A stretch of DNA of 5,768 nucleotides from Bryobacteraceae bacterium (GCA_025350445.1 JANXXV010000200.1:1-5768), one strand, 5' to 3'; positions 1-5,525 are shown, counted from the first letter of the stretch. Numbers and translations: made by a program. The notes: generated by a model from the letters alone, not told the origin.

Positions 1-22
1 AGGAACTCACGCAAAACGGACT

Positions 23-78
23 CGCTTCCGGCGGCCAAGTCCGCCGGGTTCCTCGTTCGCTTGGCACCGCCGGAAGCG
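23..78 (-). terminator. GC-rich inverted repeat, possible terminator of the TPR gene
   Basis: Bases 23-34 (CGCTTCCGGCGG) and 67-78 (CCGCCGGAAGCG) are perfect inverse complements. The stem continues inwards with CCAAG (35-39) against CTTGG (60-64), leaving a two-base bulge, so about 17 pairs form. A competing shorter hairpin uses CCGGCGG (28-34) with CCGCCGG (41-47) around a 6-base loop. The structure lies about 84 bases past the stop codon of the minus-strand TPR gene. Read on that strand it is followed by CCGTTTTGCG, only a short T run, so termination is plausible but not textbook. It could also be a dispersed repeat or end an unseen gene to the left. The rest of 1-161 shows no gene. Confidence 0.4.
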
Positions 79-161
79 GCCTTTGCGCTCTCAGGTATCT
101 TAGCTGAAAACTAGGGTCATTCATATAGTACTTTCCGCCTACCTCAGAGAAACATAAGGGT

Positions 162-1580
162 TTAGTACGTTGGGGCAACCCATGGGCGTTTTGCTACCGA
201 GAGGTCACGTTCAAAGAGCAACCTATCGCTGGGATTGCCTCGCAGAATGACGTCGCCCTCGGCGCTCGACAGCACGTCGAAGGCACGCTTGCTATGTCCG
301 GTCTTGCGGTAGGCGTTGGCTAGCGAACGCGCGGTTCGCCCTGGGAGCGGATCCGGTGCGGAGAGGGATTTCTCCAGAAACGGAATAGCTTCCTGAAAGC
401 GCTGCCTGCCGCACAGCAGCAGGCCGAGGCCGCGGTTTGCAACAGGGTCGTTGGACCTGGCGGCCAGCGCGGTTCGATACTCGCGCTCGGCGTCCGTTTT
501 GTTTCCCAGCGCCAACTGCAGGTCACCCATCAGTACGTGGCCGGCAGTCAGTTGTGGGTTAATCTCGAGGGCGACCGCCAGAGTCGTTGCCGCTTCAGCG
601 AATTTCCGCTGAGCCGCTAACGCATTGGCGTAGTAGAAGTGGCCGTAGGATTCCTTCGGGTTAATGGCCGTGGCACGCTGATAGTGCTGCCTGGCCTCGT
701 CGAACCTTCCGGCTTGGGCAAGCAGCGAAATCAGGTTCACGTGACAGGTTAGGTTTTCATCCTCAACTATAAGAGTTTGTTCCAGTTGCCCGATTGCCTC
801 CTCAATGCGACCAGACCGTTCGTACGCGATGGACCGGCGAATATGACCCTCCGTACCGCGGTCCGCCGCGGCCAATTCTTCGCGGAGCGGGTCGGCCATG
901 GGCGGGGGAACTTCGTCCAGCTCACGGGCGATTGCCAGTGCCGCGTTGGCCTTCTGCTTGTCACCGAGCCCCCTGTAGGCCTTGGCGAGGGCCAATTGAG
1001 CGTCCCGGTATGCGGGTGCAAGGGTGCAGGCCAGTTCAAACCGATGGGCGGCTTCGGCGAGTTGTCCGGCGGTGTCAGCCAGCCGGCCTAAACCGAATTG
1101 GGCCTGGGCGGCGTTCGGATTGGAGCTCAAAACGAGTTCGTATTCCTTCTTGGCGTCAAGCGGGTGGCCGGCGGATGCCAGGGCGTCCGCCAGGTGCAGA
1201 CGGATGGCGGCATCTGACGGCGCCCGGTCCAATGCCAGATGGAACTGGACAGCCGCATCGGCAAACTGTTTGCGGCGGAAGGAAATCATTCCCAGATAAT
1301 ATGGCCAGCGCGGGGACGCTCCGCCCAGGCGGATCGCGCGCCGATAACAGGCCACAGCGCCGTCATCCAATCCGTAGACGTGGAGCACGATTCCGTACTC
1401 GCCGGACGCGGCGGCGTCTGATGGATCGGCGGCCGCCGATTGGTACGCCCGTTCCATCTGCGTCCGGACGAGCGGCGAAAATGCTCCGGCTGGAAGTGCC
1501 GGGATTGGGGGCGCGGATTTCTGGCATGCGCACACGGCAAGCAACGCCAGACCAAGGACTGGGACTGTCCAGGTTCGCAT
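162..1580 (-). CDS. TPR-repeat lipoprotein
   Basis: This 472-residue protein consists almost entirely of tetratricopeptide repeats, helical hairpins that act as protein-protein interaction scaffolds. The N-terminus is a lipoprotein signal: Arg2, a hydrophobic stretch at about 6-18, then V-C-A-C with Cys19 as the likely lipidated residue, so the mature protein should be membrane-anchored outside the cytoplasm. Roughly nine repeats occupy about 55-215 and 243-440, with typical G-x-x-x-E/D-A spacing (for example AGRFDEA near 290-296 and ALGNKTDAE near 357-365) and helix-breaking N-P at the ends. Residues 218-242, rich in Pro, Glu and Asp, look like a linker between two repeat blocks. There is no catalytic domain. 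The ATG at 1580 was chosen because it begins the signal peptide; it has no Shine-Dalgarno sequence. The gene is divergent from the CRTAC1 lipoprotein gene across 27 bp, suggesting related roles. Fold and export are well supported; the partner is unknown. Confidence 0.9.
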   Translation of the reverse strand: MRTWTVPVLGLALLAVCACQKSAPPIPALPAGAFSPLVRTQMERAYQSAAADPSDAAASGEYGIVLHVYGLDDGAVACYRRAIRLGGASPRWPYYLGMISFRRKQFADAAVQFHLALDRAPSDAAIRLHLADALASAGHPLDAKKEYELVLSSNPNAAQAQFGLGRLADTAGQLAEAAHRFELACTLAPAYRDAQLALAKAYRGLGDKQKANAALAIARELDEVPPPMADPLREELAAADRGTEGHIRRSIAYERSGRIEEAIGQLEQTLIVEDENLTCHVNLISLLAQAGRFDEARQHYQRATAINPKESYGHFYYANALAAQRKFAEAATTLAVALEINPQLTAGHVLMGDLQLALGNKTDAEREYRTALAARSNDPVANRGLGLLLCGRQRFQEAIPFLEKSLSAPDPLPGRTARSLANAYRKTGHSKRAFDVLSSAEGDVILRGNPSDRLLFERDLSVAKRPWVAPTY

Positions 1581-1596
1581 CAGCGAGTATTATAAC
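1565..1596. promoter_or_regulatory. Symmetric divergent promoter between two lipoprotein genes
   Basis: Bases 1588-1594 read TATTATA. On the plus strand this gives a -10-like TATTAT (1588-1593), with CTGTCC at 1565-1570 a weak -35 at 17-bp spacing, or alternatively TATAAC at 1591-1596. On the minus strand the same bases give a perfect TATAAT (1594 down to 1589). The whole gap between the start codons is 27 bp (1581-1607). Transcription starting about 7 bases past each -10 would leave untranslated leaders of only a few bases. No Shine-Dalgarno sequence precedes either start codon. The -10 matches are seen directly; promoter activity is inferred. Confidence 0.5.
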
Positions 1597-1607
1597 GTTA
1601 GTTCCCG

Positions 1608-3347
1608 ATGCCAAAATCTACCCTCCGCGCAGCGCCCGAGAGGCTTCTGGCGGCCGCCGTGATGTGCGCGCTGGCCGGATGCCGCGCACCGGGTCCGGCG
1701 GAGTGGCAAGCCGCTCAATTCCGTGATGTGGCACACGAGGCAGGCGTGATCTTTCAGCATTTTAACGGTGCCGCGGGCCGATATTACTTGCCGGAGATTG
1801 CCGGTTCGGGCGTCGCACTGTTTGACTACGACAACGATGGCGATCTGGACATGCTGATCGTCCAGGGCGATTTCGTCGTTCCGCCTGCTTCCGGGGAGCG
1901 ATCGTTGTTTCCGGCGCCGGGAAAGCGTGGTAGCCGGCTGTTCCGAAATGATCTGATTCCCGGCGGGAAGCTGCACTTTACCGACGTTACGGATGAGTCC
2001 GGCCTGCGCCTGGAAGGAGTGGGCATGGGCGCCGCGGTGGCGGATATCGACAACGATGGCGATCTGGACCTCTACGTTACCTGCTACGGGACCAGCAAGT
2101 TGTACCGGAACGATGGCGGCGGCCATTTCACCGACATTACAGGGGCTTCGGGAACAGCCGTCAAGGGTTGGACCACAAGTGCCGTGTTCTTCGACTACGA
2201 TCGGGACGGACTGCAGGACCTTTTTGTGACGAGTTACGTGAACTTCAGTCCGGCGATTCATAAGAATTGCAAGGGGCCGGGTGGTGAGAAAGACTACTGC
2301 GGACCGGACGTCTACGACGGGCTTCCCAGCCGGCTGTTTCACAACCTGGGAGGCGGGCGGTTTGAGGATGTGACGGAGAAATCGGGAATTGGCGCAGCGG
2401 CTAGTTCGGGCCTGGGCGTGACGGCGGTTGACCTGGATGGCGACGGCTGGCTGGATCTTTATGTCGCCAATGATGGACGGCCCAACCACCTGTGGCTGAA
2501 CCGGCACAACGGGACATTCATGGAAAGTGCGCTGGAGCTGGGCGCCGCCTTGCCGGAAACCGGGAAAGCGAGGGCCGGGATGGGTGTGGCGGCAGCGGAC
2601 ATCAATGGCGGCGGGAGGCCCGATCTGCTGGTCACGAACCTGACGAACGAAGGCGCATCGTTGTTCGAGAATCGCGGATCGGCGGGATTCTCGGAGGTGT
2701 CCGAATCACGCGGTTTGAGCAAAGCCACGGTCGCCTATACAGGATTTGGCGTGGGTTGGTTCGATTCACTGAATTCGGGACGGCTCGATCTCTTTATTGC
2801 CAACGGCGCGGTGAAGATCGACCCAGCCCGGCGGGGCGGAGCCTATCCCTACGCGCAGCGGAATCTGTTGCTGCGGAACATGGGCGGGCCCAGCCCGAAT
2901 TTGATCGACGTTTCGGGGCAGTCAGGCGAAGGGCTCAGCTACAACGAAGTGAGCCGGGCCGCGGCCTTCGGCGACCTGGATAACGATGGACGGGTCGATA
3001 TTGTGGTGACGAACAATGCCGGTCCGCTTCGCCTGCTGCGGAATGAAAGCAGCAACAGCAACCATTGGTTGACGGTTCGGGCCGACGGCGGACCTTCAAA
3101 CCGGTTCGGATACGGAGCTGCGCTAGAGCTCAGGCGCGGCGCCAAGCCTCCGCTGCGGCGGATTGTTCAGACGGGCTATGGTTATTTGACGGCCAACGAT
3201 GGGCGCGTTCATTTCGGGCTGGGACCGGAAGCAGGGCCCGTGGCCGTCGCGGTGCGGTGGCCCGATGGCGTTGGTGAATCGTGGGTCTTCCGGGAGACGG
3301 ACCGGATTGTCACTGTCCGCCGCGGGTCGGGCAAACCTGAGAAATAG
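1608..3347 (+). CDS. CRTAC1-like FG-GAP/VCBS repeat lipoprotein with C-terminal ASPIC/UnbV domain
   Basis: This 579-residue exported protein should fold as an integrin-alpha-like beta-propeller. The N-terminus is a lipoprotein signal (Lys3, Arg7 and Arg12, hydrophobic core about 13-24, lipobox L-A-G-C with Cys25). Calcium-binding loops of the D-x-D-x-D-G type recur at about 73-81, 147-155, 196-204, 275-283 and 456-464. Those at 331-339 (DINGGGRPD) and 386-394 (DSLNSGRLD) have lost acidic ligands. Cys221 and Cys231, in a CKGPGG...YCGP segment typical of the family, may form a disulfide. Residues about 498-570 (GYGAALEL, GYGYLTANDG, WPDG) match the ASPIC/UnbV domain that ends CRTAC1 proteins. 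Homologues are common in Acidobacteriota and Planctomycetota, usually without known substrate; carbohydrate or protein binding is a guess. The ATG at 1608 starts the signal peptide but lacks a Shine-Dalgarno sequence. The P460 gene follows 16 bp downstream, probably in the same operon. Confidence 0.92.
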   Translation: MPKSTLRAAPERLLAAAVMCALAGCRAPGPAEWQAAQFRDVAHEAGVIFQHFNGAAGRYYLPEIAGSGVALFDYDNDGDLDMLIVQGDFVVPPASGERSLFPAPGKRGSRLFRNDLIPGGKLHFTDVTDESGLRLEGVGMGAAVADIDNDGDLDLYVTCYGTSKLYRNDGGGHFTDITGASGTAVKGWTTSAVFFDYDRDGLQDLFVTSYVNFSPAIHKNCKGPGGEKDYCGPDVYDGLPSRLFHNLGGGRFEDVTEKSGIGAAASSGLGVTAVDLDGDGWLDLYVANDGRPNHLWLNRHNGTFMESALELGAALPETGKARAGMGVAAADINGGGRPDLLVTNLTNEGASLFENRGSAGFSEVSESRGLSKATVAYTGFGVGWFDSLNSGRLDLFIANGAVKIDPARRGGAYPYAQRNLLLRNMGGPSPNLIDVSGQSGEGLSYNEVSRAAAFGDLDNDGRVDIVVTNNAGPLRLLRNESSNSNHWLTVRADGGPSNRFGYGAALELRRGAKPPLRRIVQTGYGYLTANDGRVHFGLGPEAGPVAVAVRWPDGVGESWVFRETDRIVTVRRGSGKPEK

Positions 3348-3349
3348 GG

Positions 3350-3355
3350 CATAAT
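3350..3355 (+). promoter_or_regulatory. Possible internal -10 element for the P460 gene
   Basis: CATAAT matches TATAAT at five of six positions and ends eight bases before the ATG at 3364, giving an expected transcript start within a few bases of the start codon. The matching -35 window (around 3327-3332) is poor, so this could be chance. It matters because the same arrangement is seen upstream of the two divergent lipoprotein genes. Confidence 0.3.
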
Positions 3356-3363
3356 AGACGGAT

Positions 3364-3915
3364 ATGCGCAGCGCTTTCTCCGCCCTTCTGTTTCTTTTCA
3401 CTGCCGCCCTTTCCGCTACGGAACCGAACATGACGCGGCCGAAATACACTGCCGGCAACCACTTGATCAGGCCTTCCGGCTATCGGGAATGGATGTTTGT
3501 CGGGTCGAGCCTCGGGATGGGTTATTCGGAGGCTGCACAGGGCGCAACGGACCGCCCGCAGCAATTCCACAATGTCTACATTCAACCGGAGGCTTACCGC
3601 GCTTATCTGGCCACCGGGAAGTTTCCGGATAAGACCATGCTGGTGATGGAGGTGATAACCGGCGGCACAAACGCCTCGATCAACAAGCAGGGGAAATTCG
3701 AAGATAAGTTCGTGGGGATTGAAACGGCGGTCAAAGACGAATCGAAGGTTGCCGAGAAGTGGGCCTATTACAACTTCATTGCTTCCGACGGAAAGGCTCT
3801 GCCCGAGGCGAAGGCTTTTGCCAAGGACAACTGCTGGTCTTGCCACAATCAACACGCCGAGGTGGATAACGTGTTCGTCCAGTTCTACCCGGTGCTTCGG
3901 GCGGCGCGGCACTAG
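3364..3915 (+). CDS. Secreted cytochrome P460-family c-type heme protein
   Basis: This 183-residue precursor has a cleavable signal peptide (Arg2, hydrophobic 5-17, probable cleavage after ALSA at residue 18), so it should be periplasmic. A single c-type heme site, C-W-S-C-H, lies at 157-161 with His161 as axial ligand, followed by the D-N-V-F-V-Q-F-Y-P-V-L-R ending typical of P460-like proteins. The middle (W43, FPDKT near 87-91, VMEV near 94-97) also fits the family's beta-sheet fold. Studied relatives are cytochrome P460, which oxidises hydroxylamine using a lysine-crosslinked heme, and cytochrome c'-beta, which binds nitric oxide. Which of these applies here cannot be read from sequence, since I cannot place the crosslinking lysine with confidence. 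A -10-like CATAAT at 3350-3355 ends eight bases before the ATG and the Shine-Dalgarno is poor (GACGG, two bases away). The gene may be read from the CRTAC1 operon, from its own leaderless promoter, or both. Its stop overlaps the convergent hydrolase gene by 4 bp. Confidence 0.88.
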   Translation: MRSAFSALLFLFTAALSATEPNMTRPKYTAGNHLIRPSGYREWMFVGSSLGMGYSEAAQGATDRPQQFHNVYIQPEAYRAYLATGKFPDKTMLVMEVITGGTNASINKQGKFEDKFVGIETAVKDESKVAEKWAYYNFIASDGKALPEAKAFAKDNCWSCHNQHAEVDNVFVQFYPVLRAARH

Positions 3916-4583
3916 TTCATGGGGCCGATATGGCGCCATTGCAGGGCTACGTCGGTCAATGCTTTGGATTGGCTGAGGTAGGCCGGGGTGACTTCTTTCC
4001 CGATGCTATTCCAGAGTGTCATTCCGGTGGCCATGCTATAGGCCTCCGCGTAAAGCTGCGAACAGATGGAGGCGTCTTTTTCGTGTGCGGAGATCTCTTG
4101 GGTCACCCAGAGACCCGGGCCTTGTGCCCTGCGGAAAATCGTCCCTATCGAGCGAAGCGAGTACGGAGTGTTAAGCCGGACCAGCGCGTTGACTACAATA
4201 TCCCAGGATGTTTCCCGATCAAGCGACAGGTCGCGGCGAACGCGGAATAGATATTTCCCGACGTAACCGTGGAGGAGGCTAACGTGAACGCCCCGCCGGG
4301 TGGCTTCGCACATGCCAACCTTCGCACCGGCATACACTGCGGCATGGGTCCAACGAGCGTCGTCGGGCGCGTAGCCGCCGCTTTCTTGCACGTCTGCGAT
4401 CTTTTTGGATATGCCCGTAAGCTTGACCGGGCTGAACAGAATCAGATCGCCCGGGTGCATCAGCGAAATGTCCGGATAGTAACCGAAGCTGCGCAATTCC
4501 GGAGGGAGAGGACCGTCGGGAATCCATTTCGGGAGAGTTTCCGAGCCGTCAATTTTGTCCGGGTCTAGAAACGTTTGTGGCAA
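3912..4583 (-). CDS. YiiX-like permuted papain-fold (NlpC/P60-type) cysteine hydrolase
   Basis: This protein of about 223 residues has the motif order of circularly permuted NlpC/P60 (YiiX/YebB-like) hydrolases: H-P-G-D-L-I-L-F at 43-50, W-T-H-A-A-V-Y at 78-84 with probable catalytic His80, M-C-E-A-x-x-x-G-V at 91-99 with Glu93 as the polar partner, and I-C-S-Q-L-Y-A-E-A-Y at 173-182 with probable nucleophile Cys174. Family members cleave amide or ester bonds in peptides, lipids or cell-wall material; the substrate here is unknown. No signal peptide is visible, so it is probably cytoplasmic unless the start is misplaced. The start used is TTG at 4583, two bases after the stop of the upstream small gene, with no clear Shine-Dalgarno; translational coupling is likely. 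The next good candidate, ATG for Met42, would leave the GDL motif almost at the N-terminus. Its 3' end converges with the P460 gene, sharing a CTAG that holds both stops. Confidence 0.75.
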   Translation of the reverse strand: MPQTFLDPDKIDGSETLPKWIPDGPLPPELRSFGYYPDISLMHPGDLILFSPVKLTGISKKIADVQESGGYAPDDARWTHAAVYAGAKVGMCEATRRGVHVSLLHGYVGKYLFRVRRDLSLDRETSWDIVVNALVRLNTPYSLRSIGTIFRRAQGPGLWVTQEISAHEKDASICSQLYAEAYSMATGMTLWNSIGKEVTPAYLSQSKALTDVALQWRHIGPMN

Positions 4584-4585
4584 TG

Positions 4586-4876
4586 CTAGCGCACGTGCGC
4601 TGTTGCCGGCATCGCCAGCGAGTGATGGATTTGAACCGAACGGACGATTCCATCGGATGAGGAAAATACGACTCGCGAACCTGCGATCAGCCCGAGTTCT
4701 TCGGCAGATTCGCCGCGGTAGCCTTCGATTTTGTCGAACGTGAACGAGAAGATTTCTTTCGTCTTGATGTCTTCTGTGTAGGCCAGCCCTACCGGATTGA
4801 CTCGTACTATTGTGCCTGTTTGGCGCGGCATTAGCTGATCCAATTGTCCCTGAGTAAGTGATCGGCTGTCAATCAC
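4586..4876 (-). CDS. Small conserved protein, cold-shock-domain-like (paralogue A)
   Basis: This small protein of up to 96 residues is not one I can name. Its core (residues 21-83) aligns with the product of the divergent gene at 5087-5332, sharing G-T-x-x-R-V-N-P-V-G-L, K-E-I, F-x-F-D-K, G-Y, E-L-G-L and a late V-x-F. The pattern G-T-V...N-P...G-x-x-(F/Y)...F-x-F-(D/H)...G-x-x-V-x-F resembles the cold-shock (OB-type) beta-barrel, with VGLAYTED in the place of RNP1 and IFSFTFDKI in that of RNP2, but the aromatic RNA-contact residues are only partly kept. Nucleic-acid binding is therefore a hypothesis. The longest reading starts at GTG 4876 without a Shine-Dalgarno. ATG at 4831 (Met16, weak TTGGA upstream) would also keep the whole core. 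Its C-terminus (AMPATAHVR) extends beyond the paralogue's. It probably shares an operon with the hydrolase gene, two bases downstream. Confidence 0.75.
   Translation of the reverse strand: MIDSRSLTQGQLDQLMPRQTGTIVRVNPVGLAYTEDIKTKEIFSFTFDKIEGYRGESAEELGLIAGSRVVFSSSDGIVRSVQIHHSLAMPATAHVR
4588..4601. repeat. 14-bp perfect palindrome at the small gene/hydrolase junction
   Basis: AGCGCACGTGCGCT reads the same on both strands. It spans the last codons and the first transcribed base of the TAG stop (4586-4588) of the small minus-strand gene and lies five bases upstream of the hydrolase TTG start. It could form a hairpin affecting coupled translation or be a dimer binding site, but by chance about 0.35 such palindromes are expected in a window of this size. 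Confidence 0.35.
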
Positions 4877-5086
4877 AGATGAATGACTTTTAATTTCTTA
4901 TCGTGAAGTCTTTTCATTGCAACACTTACTAACGCCAGGTGCGCGCCGCTCCCGGCGCGTAAGGCCGGCGCCTTTCTGGTCGATAAGAATAGAGGCGGGT
5001 AAGCGCGGTTCGGTGCGAAACCCAACCGGATAGACGGCGTCACACAATTGGAGCCGTCTCCGATCGACAAGCTGGGGGACATTGCA
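4877..5086. promoter_or_regulatory. Structured divergent intergenic region between the paralogous small genes
   Basis: No convincing gene lies in these 210 bases. They contain a hairpin at 4940-4961 (TGCGCGCCG, loop CTCC, CGGCGCGTA, with one G-T pair), a second at 4961-4974 (AAGGC, loop CGGC, GCCTT), and a third at 5032-5059 (AGACGGC and GCCGTCT around 14 bases). A 9-bp inverted repeat, TTCTTATCG at 4895-4903 and CGATAAGAA at 4981-4989, flanks the first two. Its halves fall where each divergent gene would have upstream control sequence, so paired operators or -10-like elements (TAAGAA) are possible. On the minus strand TAAAAG (4892 to 4887) ends ten bases before the GTG start. All of these are visible; regulatory function is inferred. 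Confidence 0.45.
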
Positions 5087-5332
5087 ATGCTGAATTCGCA
5101 GATTGATTCGGAAGAGCGGGAGAAACACCAGGGGACCGTGGCACGTGTAAATCCTGTGGGCTTATGCTTCGTGGAAGAGATCTATTCCAAGGAGATCTAT
5201 TGCTTCCAATTCGATAAAGTGGACGGCTATGCAGGGCAAACGGCCAAGGAACTGGGATTGCGCCTGGGCAAGGTGGTCGATTTTACGACGGACGCCCATC
5301 ATCTGGTTCAGCAAGTGAAACTGGCGGCTTAG
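5087..5332 (+). CDS. Small conserved protein, cold-shock-domain-like (paralogue B)
   Basis: This 81-residue protein is paralogous to the product of the divergent gene at 4586-4876: about 31 of 63 core residues are identical with one gap (my hand count). The core at 16-78 carries G-T-V-A-R-V-N-P-V-G-L-C-F-V-E-E, K-E-I-Y-C-F-Q-F-D-K-V, G-Y-A-G-Q and K-E-L-G-L-x-x-G-x-x-V-x-F. Spacing resembles a cold-shock-type beta-barrel, with RNP1-like VGLCFVEE and RNP2-like IYCFQFDKV, but similarity is too weak to assign RNA chaperone function. The first ten residues are acidic and polar. I chose ATG 5087 because GGGGGA at 5074-5079 sits seven bases upstream. An in-frame TTG at 5048 would add 13 residues but has no ribosome binding site and falls in a hairpin loop. 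There is no signal peptide, so it is probably cytoplasmic. It lies just upstream of the tRNA-tuf cluster in the same direction, with no obvious terminator between. Confidence 0.8.
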   Translation: MLNSQIDSEEREKHQGTVARVNPVGLCFVEEIYSKEIYCFQFDKVDGYAGQTAKELGLRLGKVVDFTTDAHHLVQQVKLAA

Positions 5333-5436
5333 TATTAGATTTCGTTCCGGTCACAAATTCTCATTCAGGTAAGCGGGGATTGTGCTAAGCTAATAGGTCG
5401 TTACGCCTTAACACCAGCAGTAATCCAAAAGGGAAC
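5333..5436 (+). promoter_or_regulatory. Leader and probable promoter of the tRNA-Tyr/tRNA-Thr/tuf operon
   Basis: The 104 bases between the small gene and tRNA-Tyr contain an extended -10 element, TGC-TAAGCT, with the hexamer at 5386-5391 (first, second and last bases match TATAAT plus the TGn extension). A weak -35, TTCAGG, lies at 5364-5369 with a 16-bp spacer. Transcription would start near 5398, leaving about 40 bases before the mature tRNA 5' end at 5437. No intrinsic terminator for the preceding small gene is visible, so some read-through is possible. Confidence 0.45.
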
Positions 5437-5525
5437 GGACGGGTGGGTGAGTGGTTAAAGCCAACAGACTGTAAATCTGTCCATCCTTGCGATGTACGAA
5501 GGTTCGAATCCTTCCCCGTCCACCA
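5437..5525 (+). tRNA. tRNA-Tyr (anticodon GTA)
   Basis: All arms of a class II tRNA fold. The acceptor stem is GGACGGG (5437-5443) with CCCGTCC (5515-5521). The D stem begins GGT at 5446. The anticodon stem is ACAGA (5464-5468) with TCTGT (5476-5480), and the loop CTGTAAA holds anticodon GTA at 5471-5473. A long variable arm covers about 5481-5497. The T stem is GAAGG (5498-5502) with CCTTC (5510-5514) around TTCGAAT. Discriminator A is 5522 and the CCA end is encoded at 5523-5525. The long variable arm with GTA is diagnostic of bacterial tRNA-Tyr. It is first in the tRNA-Tyr, tRNA-Thr, tuf cluster, 26 bases before tRNA-Thr. Confidence 0.97.

Noticed and set aside
794..1726. 310-codon open frame on the plus strand opposite the TPR gene
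   Set aside because: Its translation is Arg/Pro-rich and lacks any domain pattern, as expected for the antisense shadow of a GC-rich gene. The minus-strand TPR frame fully explains the region.
1590..2507. 305-codon open frame on the minus strand opposite the CRTAC1 gene
   Set aside because: It lies opposite clear FG-GAP repeats, has no recognisable motif and also crosses the divergent promoter region; an antisense shadow.
3310..3939. 209-codon open frame on the minus strand opposite the P460 gene
   Set aside because: The opposite strand has a signal peptide, heme motif and family C-terminus; this frame has none.
4940..4974. Tandem GC-rich hairpins as a transcription terminator
   Set aside because: The flanking genes diverge, so neither needs a terminator here, and no solid T run follows on either strand; listed as part of the structured leader instead.
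4873..5082. Short minus-strand open frames (about 69-76 codons) across the divergent intergenic region
   Set aside because: No ribosome binding site, no recognisable motif, and they run through hairpins and both genes' upstream sequence.
5048..5086. TTG at 5048 as the start of the plus-strand small gene
   Set aside because: No Shine-Dalgarno precedes it and it lies in a hairpin loop; ATG 5087 has GGGGGA seven bases upstream and retains the whole conserved core.
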